From assembly GCA_050049955.1 (NCBI GenBank), contig JASFVG010000025.1, forward strand, positions 1 through 20,423: a stretch of DNA of 20,423 bases. Reading direction: 5' to 3'. Each line of letters starts with the position of its first letter. Positions within the stretch are counted from its first letter, which is position 1. Positions 1 through 6,677 of the stretch are shown here, piece by piece. Below the pieces are notes generated by a model. The model ran no database searches. It was not told the DNA's origin and saw only the letters and a list, made by a program, of their open reading frames with translations. A program made the position numbers and the translations under genes. This DNA is from SKLM01 sp050049955 (GTDB lineage Bacteria > Chloroflexota > Anaerolineae > B4-G1).

Positions 1-462
1 GAGATACAAGCGGTACAGGTCCCCGATCTCCTCCGCCACGTCAGCACTGATCATCGCCGTACTCTGAGCATCCAGCTGGGGCAGCGCTTCAACGACCTTG
101 ACCAACTTGACCAAGTCGGCTGTTACCGCCGCCCGCTGCTCCTGTGTCTCGCTGTCAAGCACTGTGATCGCAGCCGAGCCGGGGTCGAACTGGACGGTGT
201 TCCCCCCATAGTGCACGGCAGGCTCGCCGCCTAGATCGTACAGCAAGAACTCCGAGGGCGCCGTTTCGAGCGACCGCTCAACCGTATCCTGAGGGATGTG
301 TGCTACCTGCAGTTCGAAGTTCACGTCGGCGCCGGCCTCGGCGAGCAGCTCTAGAGCTTCCGCGTTGTGCACCCGCACCCCCGGGTTCATCAGCAGTTCA
401 AACCCTTCAGCGACTATCCTTGCAATCAGGTCGTCATCCAGCACCTTGAAGAGTGGCCGCAT
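1..462 (-). CDS. MttB-family (trimethylamine:corrinoid-type) methyltransferase, N-terminal part, cut by window edge
   Basis: Reading the minus strand from the ATG at 462 gives 154 codons with no stop up to the window edge. The protein starts MRPLFKVLDDDLIARIVAEG and continues with features typical of the MttB N-terminus: a 'NPGVRVHNAEALELLAEAGADV' type segment, then 'IPQDTVERSLETAPSEFLLYD', then a stretch ending in 'LPQLDAQSTAMISADV'. MttB-family enzymes are TIM-barrel proteins that move a methyl group from a methylamine or quaternary amine to a corrinoid protein. Most family members lack pyrrolysine and act on betaine-like substrates. The active-site region lies outside the window, so substrate and pyrrolysine status cannot be judged. 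A clear Shine-Dalgarno (GGAGGTG) lies 5-6 bases before the ATG. The gene follows cca on the same strand after 82 bases and may be cotranscribed. No corrinoid protein gene is visible here. Family assignment is by recognition of sequence pattern. Confidence 0.8.
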   Translation of the reverse strand, partial: MRPLFKVLDDDLIARIVAEGFELLMNPGVRVHNAEALELLAEAGADVNFELQVAHIPQDTVERSLETAPSEFLLYDLGGEPAVHYGGNTVQFDPGSAAITVLDSETQEQRAAVTADLVKLVKVVEALPQLDAQSTAMISADVAEEIGDLYRLYL

Positions 463-544
463 CACTTCACCTCCTCTGTTGCTTTCGCTAGCATTGTCAT
501 AGCCACCTGCTCCCAATACCCATTGCGATTCCTGCGCTGCGTCT

Positions 545-570
545 CTACCGCGAGACGTGGCTCGCGGTAG
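545..570 (-). terminator. Perfect 10-bp hairpin spanning the cca stop codon
   Basis: CTACCGCGAG (545-554) and CTCGCGGTAG (561-570) are exact reverse complements separated by six bases. On the minus strand the second arm ends exactly with the TAG stop of cca, so the last three codons and the stop sit in the stem. No T-run follows, so this is either a non-canonical terminator or an RNA 3'-end stabiliser between cca and the downstream methyltransferase gene. Confidence 0.5.
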
Positions 571-2071
571 GCTCCATCTGTTCAACAAGCCGGCCAGCCA
601 GATCCAATGCCTCTCTCCGCGTGTCGATCTCTCCGGCCGCTACCGCCTCTCGGAGAGCGTCTAGGAGCAGCCCGATCTCTGGACCCGGCTCCAGGTCCAA
701 TGCGCTCATCAGGTCGTTTCCGTCAACAGGCAACCTCGGGTCTACGGTCTCCAGGCGCCGCTCGAAGTAATGGTGCAAGAGCAGCTCTGCCACCTCCAGC
801 CGCCGCAGCCAGCGCTGCTCATCGAGGTTTGGGCCCCAGGTTGCGAGGTGATCGGCCAGGCTCAACAGCACGGTTTCCACGCCTGCATCGCCTGTATCCC
901 GGAAGTAGCGGAAGATCGCCCGACGCGTCGCCTTCTCAGCGCGGGCGAGATGCGCTGGGCGCATATGGCCTCTCACCATGGTAGCGACGCGCTGCACCTC
1001 GCTGCGGCTGAAGCGTAACGCCCGCATCCTGGCAGCGGCCATTCGTGCCCCTATCGAGTCGTGGTGGTAGAAGTGGATGCGACCTTCGTCGCCCTCACAG
1101 CGCGTTTGAGGCTTGCCGATGTCGTGCAGGAGTGCTCCTAGCTTTAGAAGTAGTCCGCGATCCCGATCGCCGCTCACGATGACACCGAGATGGTTGCGCA
1201 GCTCTTCAGAGAACTGGTGGAGGGCCCTCGGTACGTCTGCCCACACGCCGGGCGGTATGTCGAACGATCGGCCTGAATTGCCCCGACCTGGTTCTCCGGC
1301 GATAGAGGCCACCACAGCCTCCAGTGTATCCATCACCGTGAGGGTGTGCTGCCACACGTCAAGGCGGTGCGGATGGGACTGTGTCACGCCCTTCAGCGAG
1401 TCCAACTCGGGGACCACGTGCACAAGCAGGTTCAGGTCCTCGAGACGCTCCACGAACCTCGATGCTCCATCGACCGTCACACCTCGCGCAAGCTCGTCTC
1501 GCAGCCGCTCCGCCGCCGACTGACTCAACAGCGGGGCATCGCGACGAATCCAACCCTCCGTCTCCGGCTCGATGGTCAAACCGAGCTCGCGCTCCAGCCG
1601 CGTCGCCCTCAGGAGCCGTACCGGATCGCTGACGAAGGCGTGCTGGCTTGTCGCTCGGATCTCTCCGCGCCGCAGGTCACTCTGACCGTCGAGCGGATCA
1701 ATGAGCGTGTCCCCTTGGCCGAGCGCCATTGCGTTGATGGAGAAATCGCGGTCGGCCAAATCGGCCTCCAGATCATCGCCGCGGAGCAGCGCGAAATCAA
1801 GCGCCAATGGGGATTGCCCGTCCGTCTGAAGCACGACCCGGGCCGTCTCTCGCTCCTCGTCCAGGGGAAAGAAAGCGCCCCCCAGGGCGTCGCCGACGGC
1901 CCGAGCGAGCCCCAGTGCGTCTCCATCGACAGCGAAGTCCCAGTCACGAACCGGGCGTCTCATGATCAGGTCGCGAACGGCACCCCCAACGATCCAGATC
2001 TGAGTCACCCTGTCCCGTGCCAAGTCTCGAACAACCGCGCATGGCCAGTCAGGTGGCTGGATCTTCATCAT
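545..2071 (-). CDS. cca: CCA-adding tRNA nucleotidyltransferase / poly(A) polymerase family, with HD domain
   Basis: The 508-residue protein begins MMKIQPPDWP and shows the class II nucleotidyltransferase core. It has a VGGAVRD glycine motif, then RDWDFAVDG holding the metal-binding DxD pair, DRDFSINAMALG, and the DPVRLLRATRLERELG segment of the tRNA-binding neck. A central HD phosphohydrolase-type domain follows, with LLHDIGKPQT and a later HHDSIG. The family adds or repairs the 3'-terminal CCA of tRNAs; some members act as poly(A) polymerases, and sequence alone does not separate the two here. Length is normal for HD-containing forms. The ATG at 2071 is chosen because GGAGAGG lies six bases upstream. 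The start lies inside the end of the preceding DUF5678-like frame (23-base overlap), which implies translational coupling. The stop codon is inside a 10-bp hairpin. Confidence 0.93.
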   Translation of the reverse strand: MMKIQPPDWPCAVVRDLARDRVTQIWIVGGAVRDLIMRRPVRDWDFAVDGDALGLARAVGDALGGAFFPLDEERETARVVLQTDGQSPLALDFALLRGDDLEADLADRDFSINAMALGQGDTLIDPLDGQSDLRRGEIRATSQHAFVSDPVRLLRATRLERELGLTIEPETEGWIRRDAPLLSQSAAERLRDELARGVTVDGASRFVERLEDLNLLVHVVPELDSLKGVTQSHPHRLDVWQHTLTVMDTLEAVVASIAGEPGRGNSGRSFDIPPGVWADVPRALHQFSEELRNHLGVIVSGDRDRGLLLKLGALLHDIGKPQTRCEGDEGRIHFYHHDSIGARMAAARMRALRFSRSEVQRVATMVRGHMRPAHLARAEKATRRAIFRYFRDTGDAGVETVLLSLADHLATWGPNLDEQRWLRRLEVAELLLHHYFERRLETVDPRLPVDGNDLMSALDLEPGPEIGLLLDALREAVAAGEIDTRREALDLAGRLVEQMEPTASHVSR

Positions 2072-2255
2072 CCGTTACCTCTCCGGCCGGCACGAAGACA
2101 ACGTCCGGCTCTTCCTTGGGGCGGCTCAGTTGGGCGGCTCGCCGGGCCTCCTCGGCGGTCCAGCCTACGCCGACCACAGCTCCCCGTACCAAAGCCACCC
2201 AGCGGGCGGCGTAAGGGGCCAAATATGGCTTTGCGGGGGATCCACGGTCAGCCAT
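2049..2255 (-). CDS. Small DUF5678-like protein, first gene of the cca operon
   Basis: This 68-residue frame begins MADRGSPAKPYLAPYAARW. It continues with WVALVRGAVVGVGWTAEEARRAA and ends with a VVFVPAGEV strand. That pattern (W-V-A-L followed by a G-V-V-G-x-G turn, a T-x-E-E-A helix and a final F-V-P strand) resembles the DUF5678 family of short alpha/beta proteins, whose role is unknown to me. It is real rather than a shadow because it has a strong promoter directly upstream, its 3' end overlaps the cca start by 23 bases in a coupled arrangement, and the domain covers nearly the whole frame. The promoter puts +1 within about three bases of the ATG, so translation is probably leaderless; no Shine-Dalgarno is possible. 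Cotranscription with cca hints at an RNA-related role, but that is inference only. Confidence 0.7.
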   Translation of the reverse strand: MADRGSPAKPYLAPYAARWVALVRGAVVGVGWTAEEARRAAQLSRPKEEPDVVFVPAGEVTDDEDPAT

Positions 2256-2263
2256 GGCGAGCT

Positions 2264-2291
2264 ATGATAGTGGAGAACCCAGGGCTGTCAA
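2264..2291 (-). promoter_or_regulatory. Sigma70-type promoter for the DUF5678-cca operon
   Basis: On the minus strand TTGACA (2291-2286, six of six matches to the -35 consensus) is followed after 16 bases by TATCAT (2269-2264, five of six to the -10). Expected +1 lies near 2256-2258, directly against the ATG at 2255, so the transcript would be leaderless. Confidence 0.65.
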
Positions 2292-2413
2292 GAACTGCCA
2301 AGATGGGTCTCCTACACTTGGACCATGCAAGAGAGTGTGACCCCATTCGATGTGGTGCCGAGAAACCACGGCTCCGGCACGGGGAGGTGCCCCCGCCTTC
2401 CAACACCTCGCAT

Positions 2414-2442
2414 TTGACAGATCGGCTCAGTCACGGTATACT
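2414..2442 (+). promoter_or_regulatory. Near-consensus sigma70 promoter for the GntR-led operon
   Basis: TTGACA (2414-2419) is followed after exactly 17 bases by TATACT (2437-2442), a six-of-six and five-of-six match. The predicted +1 near 2449-2450 falls at the left edge of the palindrome at 2451-2472. A second, weaker box pair (TTGACC at 2442-2447 and TACAAC 18 bases on) overlaps the palindrome. The two outward-facing promoters leave about 120 bases between the divergent operons. Confidence 0.7.
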
Positions 2443-2450
2443 TGACCTCA

Positions 2451-2472
2451 AGTCGTAAGACATCTTACAACT
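2451..2472. promoter_or_regulatory. 22-bp palindrome, probable GntR operator (autoregulation)
   Basis: The core GTAAGA-CA-TCTTAC (2455-2468) is a perfect inverted repeat. Three more symmetric pairs lie outside one mismatch (2454/2469), so ten of eleven positions per arm match. It covers the predicted transcription start of the regulator gene and ends six bases before its ATG. GntR-family dimers bind short palindromes of this size, often at their own promoter, so repression by roadblock or promoter occlusion is the natural reading. I found no second clear copy elsewhere in the window. Confidence 0.55.
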
Positions 2473-2478
2473 AAGCGA

Positions 2479-3216
2479 ATGATGCACGAACTCAAGATCG
2501 ACCGGCGGCCCCTTCACATTCAAGCCCAACAGCATCTCCTCAAGCTTATCCAGGACGGCGCATACCAGCCTGGTGAGCAGCTTCCATCCGAATCCAACTT
2601 GGCAGCCCAGCTTGGTATCTCCCGCCCCACGCTGCGCGAGGCGCTGTTCAACCTGGAGCAGGAGGGTGTCATTGTAAGGAGACACGGCGTGGGTACCTTC
2701 GTGGCCCCTGCCTACGGTGATCGTCTGGCAAGCGGGTTGGAGCGCCTGGAGAGCATCCTCGCCCTGGCTGACCGGCAGGGGATGTCAACTTCGATGCTTC
2801 GGCTGACTGTGGAGCAGATTCCGGCCGATGATCGACTTGCAGAGAGGCTGGAGATACCACCTGCCACGCCACTCACCCGTGTGCGACGCACCATCGCCGT
2901 CGATGACAGGTCGGCAGCCTTCCTGGTTGATTTCGTGGCGGCTGCGGTGCTGCCTCCTGACGCTCTTGACGGATCGTTCAACGGGTCGGTCCTCGACCTC
3001 CTGGTCCGCAGGAATGGCATTCGGATCCACGAGGCGCTGGCCGAGATCACGGCAATCAGTGCCGATCGCGTGCTCGCGGAGCACTTGGAGGTCAACCCCG
3101 GTCACCCTGTGCTGCTGCTGTCCGAGACGCTGTTCAACGAGGAGCGCGCCCCGATCGAGTTCTCGCGCAACTACTTCCTGCCGGATTTCTTCGACTTTCA
3201 CGTCCTGCGGCGATAA
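2479..3216 (+). CDS. GntR-family transcriptional regulator (HutC/UTRA subfamily)
   Basis: The 245-residue protein has a winged helix-turn-helix at about residues 8-75: PLHIQAQQHLLKLIQDGAY, then PGEQLPSESNLAAQLGISRP, then TLREALFNLEQEGVI and RRHGVGTFV. This is the classical GntR DNA-binding signature. The remaining part (about 95-245), with TPLTRVRRTIAVDDR, HPVLLLSETLFNEERAPIEF and a closing SRNYFLPDFFDFHVLRR, matches the UTRA effector-binding domain of the HutC subfamily, which senses small metabolites. It is the first gene after a strong promoter and sits 76 bases before the first carbamoyltransferase with no terminator between. It most likely controls itself and the catabolic genes downstream. 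The ligand is unknown; a ureide, purine derivative or amino acid would fit the context. There are two tandem ATGs at the start and no good Shine-Dalgarno. Confidence 0.9.
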   Translation: MMHELKIDRRPLHIQAQQHLLKLIQDGAYQPGEQLPSESNLAAQLGISRPTLREALFNLEQEGVIVRRHGVGTFVAPAYGDRLASGLERLESILALADRQGMSTSMLRLTVEQIPADDRLAERLEIPPATPLTRVRRTIAVDDRSAAFLVDFVAAAVLPPDALDGSFNGSVLDLLVRRNGIRIHEALAEITAISADRVLAEHLEVNPGHPVLLLSETLFNEERAPIEFSRNYFLPDFFDFHVLRR

Positions 3217-3292
3217 TGCGTAGATGCCTGCGCCGAGTCGCTAGCATGGGCGGAAACACGAATCAGAGTTGCTCAATAGGAGGAACAAGCAA

Positions 3293-4339
3293 ATGAAAAC
3301 CGAAAGCTTCCGTGGTCGTGACTTCATCACCTTGCTCGATTGGAGTAAGGAGGAAGTGGAAACGATCCTGGACGTCGCGCTCAATCTGAAGCGACGCTAC
3401 GCGGTCCGTGAGTATCATGATCATATCTTGCGGGCCAAGTCACTGTTCATGATCTTCTACAACCAGTCGCTACGCACCCGCAACTCTTTTGAGGCCGGGA
3501 TGACGCAACTGGGAGGGCACGCTCACTACCTGGAGCCGGGGAAGATCTACACGCCAGCCCTGCCTGGCAAAGAGGTCGCCTACTCCACGGAGCGGGTCTC
3601 CGATGTCGCTCGCGTCCTCGCTCGAATGGGTGACGGCATCGCCATACGGTGCTACGGCGACCCGGTGGACTGGGCGTACGGCGGAGCCAACGAGCTGATG
3701 CGGAACTTCGCCTACTGGGCCGAGATCCCGGTACTGAACATGGAAGATGACAAATACCATCCTTTCCAGGCGTTGGCTGATGTCCTGACCGTCAAGGAGA
3801 AGTTCGGCGGATTCAAGGGTGTGAAGTTTGTGATGTCCTGGGCCTACTCCCCGAGTATCCACAAGCCGCGAGCTGTGCCCCAGAGTGCCATCATCGCTGC
3901 CAGCATGATGGGATGCGACACAGTGCTGGCACGTCCGAATGATATGGCCCTAGACCCTGAGGTAATCCAAGCCTGCGAAGAGTATGCGGAGATGAACGGC
4001 GCCAGCTTCGAGATCACCGATGACTTCATGGGGGCAGCCGAGGGTGCCCACGTTCTCTACCCCAAGGCGTGGGCCCCCAAGCAGTTCTTCAAGCCCCCCG
4101 TCGGGCAGGACGATCCAGAATTGGCGCAACAGATCTTCGACAGTCACAAGGAGTGGAAGGCGACTGCAGAGTACATGGCGCAGGCCGATCCGAACGCCGT
4201 CTACATGCACTGCCTGCCCGCCGATCGGAGCTGGGAGGTTACCGATGAGGTGATCGACGGTCCGCAGTCCGTGGTCTTCGACGAGGCCGAGAACCGCCTG
4301 CACGTCCAGAAGGCTGTCATGAGCCTGACGATGGCCTAG
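3293..4339 (+). CDS. YgeW-like knotted carbamoyltransferase (aspartate/ornithine carbamoyltransferase superfamily)
   Basis: The start is set at the ATG at 3293 because AGGAGG lies nine bases upstream; the frame is open further 5' but without a ribosome site. The 348-residue protein has the carbamoyl-phosphate site SLRTR at 59-63, HPFQALAD at 156-163 and HCLPADR at 306-312, and ends AENRLHVQKAVM. The segment WAYSPSIHKPRAVPQS (about 183-198) is the proline-rich loop that forms the trefoil knot in N-acetylornithine carbamoyltransferase and E. coli YgeW. From memory, the matching YgeW stretch is WAYSPS-GKP--VPQ, and YPKAWAP also agrees. Genuine YgeW clusters belong to anaerobic purine/ureide breakdown. 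With carbamate kinase downstream, the likely direction is phosphorolysis of an N-carbamoyl compound to carbamoyl phosphate. Biosynthetic use as an arginine-pathway enzyme is less likely because no arginine genes are nearby. The substrate is not determined by sequence. Confidence 0.85.
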   Translation: MKTESFRGRDFITLLDWSKEEVETILDVALNLKRRYAVREYHDHILRAKSLFMIFYNQSLRTRNSFEAGMTQLGGHAHYLEPGKIYTPALPGKEVAYSTERVSDVARVLARMGDGIAIRCYGDPVDWAYGGANELMRNFAYWAEIPVLNMEDDKYHPFQALADVLTVKEKFGGFKGVKFVMSWAYSPSIHKPRAVPQSAIIAASMMGCDTVLARPNDMALDPEVIQACEEYAEMNGASFEITDDFMGAAEGAHVLYPKAWAPKQFFKPPVGQDDPELAQQIFDSHKEWKATAEYMAQADPNAVYMHCLPADRSWEVTDEVIDGPQSVVFDEAENRLHVQKAVMSLTMA

Positions 4340-4364
4340 GATCAGGCGACAAGGATATCCAGCT

Positions 4365-5480
4365 ATGCCAATGCAAGACAAAGGAGACGTGGCCCTATTC
4401 ATCGATTGGGAGAATATCAAGTGGAGCCTTGAAGACGCGGAAATGAGCCCCAACGTTTCCGCCATTCGAGATGCTGCTGAGCGGTACGGACGGGTTGTCG
4501 TGGCCAGGGCCTATGCGGACTGGCAACAGCGGTGGCATGCGAAGGAGCCGTCCCGTCTGTACAGGGCCGGCGTCGAGCCGGTCTATGTGCCGACTAAGGC
4601 CTCTATCCGCGCTCAGGCTCAGGAGGAGGAGGACTACTTCATCAAGGGCAGCGTTGACGTTAAGATGACGGCCGACTGCATAGAGTGCGCACACGACTAC
4701 CCGACCGTCAAGACATTCGTCCTCGTCTCGGGGGATGCGGACTTCGTCCACGTGGTGAACATCCTGCGGCCCTATGGCAAGCGCGTCGTGGCCGTCGGTG
4801 TCTCGTGGAGTTCGGCCACCCGCCTCATTCAAACGGTCGACGAGTTCCTGCAGTACGACCGCGATGTTGTACCCTTCTCGGAGCCCAAGAGCGAGCCCAT
4901 TCAACGCACAGAGGTCCAGCAGGACAAGCTGGATGAAGCCTTCCAGACAGTGGTGGACATCGTCCAGGGCTCCCGATTCCCCGGCCGCGCCCTTGCATCC
5001 TACGTGAAGCTTGAGCTAATCAAGCGCAGGGGTGAGTTCGACGAGAGTCAGTACGGATTCAACCAGTTTCGGATGTTCCTCAACGAAGCCGAGAATCGGG
5101 GTTACATCCGCCTCATTACGGACGAACTCGTGGACTGGGTCTATCTGCCTGAGAGCGTGGTGGAGGGAGAAGCCGAACCTTCCAAGGCACCTCCATCGGA
5201 TGAAGAGGCAGTCAACAAGCTGCTCCGCTTCGCCAACAAGCTCGAAGAGACCTACGACTACGTCGCATTCAAGTTCATGGTTGACCGGACCATGGGGGCG
5301 GAACTTTTCGACAAGATGTCTCGATCGCAGGTTTCGGCGCTGCTCAACGACGCCATCGAGCAGCGGCTCTTCCAGAGAGGCACGTATGTCAAGATGGACC
5401 CGAACACGGGAGAGGAGCAACAGATTAGGACCATCCTTCTCAACCGCGGACACCAACGGGTCAAAGAAGCGATTTCCTAA
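4365..5480 (+). CDS. NYN-domain (LabA/DUF88) putative ribonuclease with C-terminal LOTUS/OST-HTH-like domains
   Basis: Residues about 8-165 form a NYN (PIN-like) domain. It shows FIDWENIKW with D14, a KGSVDVKMTAD segment with D98, and the VSGDADF motif with D124 and D126, which together make the usual acidic metal site. Two C-terminal segments (about 180-260 and 285-360) have the helix-rich character and spacing of OST-HTH/LOTUS RNA-binding modules, as seen in 371-residue-class bacterial NYN proteins; a short acidic/proline linker separates them. Such proteins are predicted RNases or RNA-binding regulators in the cytoplasm. The gene lies 25 bases after one carbamoyltransferase and about 77 before the other, inside what looks like a metabolic operon, which is unexpected. 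It might regulate the operon mRNA or be a passenger. Start ATG 4365 has only a weak AAGGA upstream; an ATG two codons later is possible. Confidence 0.82.
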   Translation: MPMQDKGDVALFIDWENIKWSLEDAEMSPNVSAIRDAAERYGRVVVARAYADWQQRWHAKEPSRLYRAGVEPVYVPTKASIRAQAQEEEDYFIKGSVDVKMTADCIECAHDYPTVKTFVLVSGDADFVHVVNILRPYGKRVVAVGVSWSSATRLIQTVDEFLQYDRDVVPFSEPKSEPIQRTEVQQDKLDEAFQTVVDIVQGSRFPGRALASYVKLELIKRRGEFDESQYGFNQFRMFLNEAENRGYIRLITDELVDWVYLPESVVEGEAEPSKAPPSDEEAVNKLLRFANKLEETYDYVAFKFMVDRTMGAELFDKMSRSQVSALLNDAIEQRLFQRGTYVKMDPNTGEEQQIRTILLNRGHQRVKEAIS

Positions 5481-5487
5481 TCGGCTT

Positions 5488-5539
5488 GAACGGTAGTTGG
5501 AGGGACCCGGCCTAACCCCGGTCCGAATCTACCGTGTTC
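5488..5539 (+). terminator. Large nested hairpin between the NYN gene and the second carbamoyltransferase
   Basis: ACGGTAG (5490-5496) pairs with CTACCGT (5529-5535). Inside it GGACC (5503-5507) pairs with GGTCC (5520-5524), and two further G-C pairs continue after a single bulged C. No T-run follows. It may end part of the transcripts, protect an mRNA end after processing, or modulate the next gene, whose ribosome site starts about ten bases downstream. Confidence 0.45.
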
Positions 5540-5557
5540 GCATCCAGGGAGGAGACT

Positions 5558-6601
5558 GTGGATCTCAAAGGTCGTGATTTCATCTGCACTCAGGATTGGA
5601 CCCTCAGCGAGTTGCAGCGGGCCCTCGAGCTAGCTGCGGAGATGAAGCGAGCACGCTTCTCTGATCGCTGGACCAGTATCCTGAAGCACAAGACGTTCAT
5701 CATGTTTTTCTACAACCCCTCGGTGCGCACCCGCATCTCTTTCGAGGCAGCGGCGACCGAGTTAGGTGGTCACGCCCAGTTCATGACCCCTTCGGCCGGG
5801 CGCTTCAAGACGGAGAAGACGGCCGGTGAGACCATCGAGGATGCCGCCAAGGTCATGGCTCGCTACGCCGCCGGGCTGGGGATTCGGATTCTCGAGGATA
5901 AGGTGCCGTACTACGGCGCCGGCTACGAGCTCCTACTGGAGTACGCCAAGTGGGCTGACGTGCCCCTCCTGAACATGGCCGACGACCGCTTCCATCCCTG
6001 CCAGGCCCTGGCCGACGTCATGGGCTGGGCTGAATGGCTGGGCGATGGACCAGGTCGCCCCGACTACGAGACGCTTCGCGGCAAGAAGTTCCTGCTCTCG
6101 TGGGGCTCTGGCGCCCTAGCGCGCTCTTGGTGCTCGGTTCAGGCTGCCCTGCTTATCGCTTCCCGCTTGGGCATGAACGTCACAATGGCCTATCCCGAGG
6201 GATACGATCTTGATCCCGAGGTCATTGCGTGGACGAAGCGCAACTGTGCGGAGAACCAGGCTGACTTTAGGGTTGTGCACGACCCCGACAGCGGCTACGA
6301 GGGTGCCCATATCGTCTACTCGCGCAATTGGGTTACACCGGATGCGTACCAGGATGGTCAGCTGCTGAAGCAGGTGGAGATCGAGAAAGCGATGGCCTAT
6401 CAGGGCTGGACCACGAACGCTGACCGCATGTCTCGCACCGACAACGCGATTTTCACCCACCCTATGCCTGTTGACCGGGGCAGCGAGGTAACCGACGAGG
6501 TGGCCTCCGGTCCGAGATCGGCAATCTACGACATCGCCGAGAATCGCCTGCACGTTCAGAAGGCGGTGATGGCGCTGACAATGGGAGACTGGCAGGGCTA
6601 G
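5558..6601 (+). CDS. Second, divergent carbamoyltransferase (aspartate/ornithine carbamoyltransferase superfamily)
   Basis: GTG 5558 is chosen because GGGAGGAG lies just upstream and the protein then starts MDLKGRDFICTQDW, aligning with RGRDFITLLDW of the first enzyme. An earlier GTG at 5534 lies inside a hairpin stem. The 347-residue protein has SVRTR at 55-59, HPCQALAD at 146-153 and the closing AENRLHVQKAVMALTM, so it is a paralog of the gene two upstream. Two places differ. The usual HCLP substrate-site motif is HPMP (301-304), closer to the aspartate-carbamoyltransferase HPxP pattern. The knotting loop is replaced by SWGSGALARSWCSVQ, so the proline-rich insert is not recognisable. The second substrate is therefore probably different from that of the first enzyme. 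One idea is sequential removal of two carbamoyl groups from a diureido compound; this is inference. Carbamate kinase follows after 76 bases. Confidence 0.83.
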   Translation: MDLKGRDFICTQDWTLSELQRALELAAEMKRARFSDRWTSILKHKTFIMFFYNPSVRTRISFEAAATELGGHAQFMTPSAGRFKTEKTAGETIEDAAKVMARYAAGLGIRILEDKVPYYGAGYELLLEYAKWADVPLLNMADDRFHPCQALADVMGWAEWLGDGPGRPDYETLRGKKFLLSWGSGALARSWCSVQAALLIASRLGMNVTMAYPEGYDLDPEVIAWTKRNCAENQADFRVVHDPDSGYEGAHIVYSRNWVTPDAYQDGQLLKQVEIEKAMAYQGWTTNADRMSRTDNAIFTHPMPVDRGSEVTDEVASGPRSAIYDIAENRLHVQKAVMALTMGDWQG

Positions 6602-6609
6602 GAGACAGT

Positions 6610-6632
6610 CAGGCACCGATCCTTGTTGCCTG
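6610..6632 (+). terminator. Short intergenic hairpin before carbamate kinase
   Basis: CAGGCA (6610-6615) and TGCCTG (6627-6632) are exact complements with an 11-base loop, just after the stop of the second carbamoyltransferase. There is no T-run; it is weaker than the other intergenic hairpins in the window. Confidence 0.25.
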
Positions 6633-6677
6633 CTTCGTCCGAATGCCCGGCATACCGCAATGCCAAAGGAAACGCAT

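Noticed and set aside
1346..2458. A 370-codon open frame on the plus strand
   Set aside because: It lies opposite the well-supported cca gene, has a low-complexity Arg/Pro-rich sequence and no domain or ribosome site; it is an antisense artefact of high GC.
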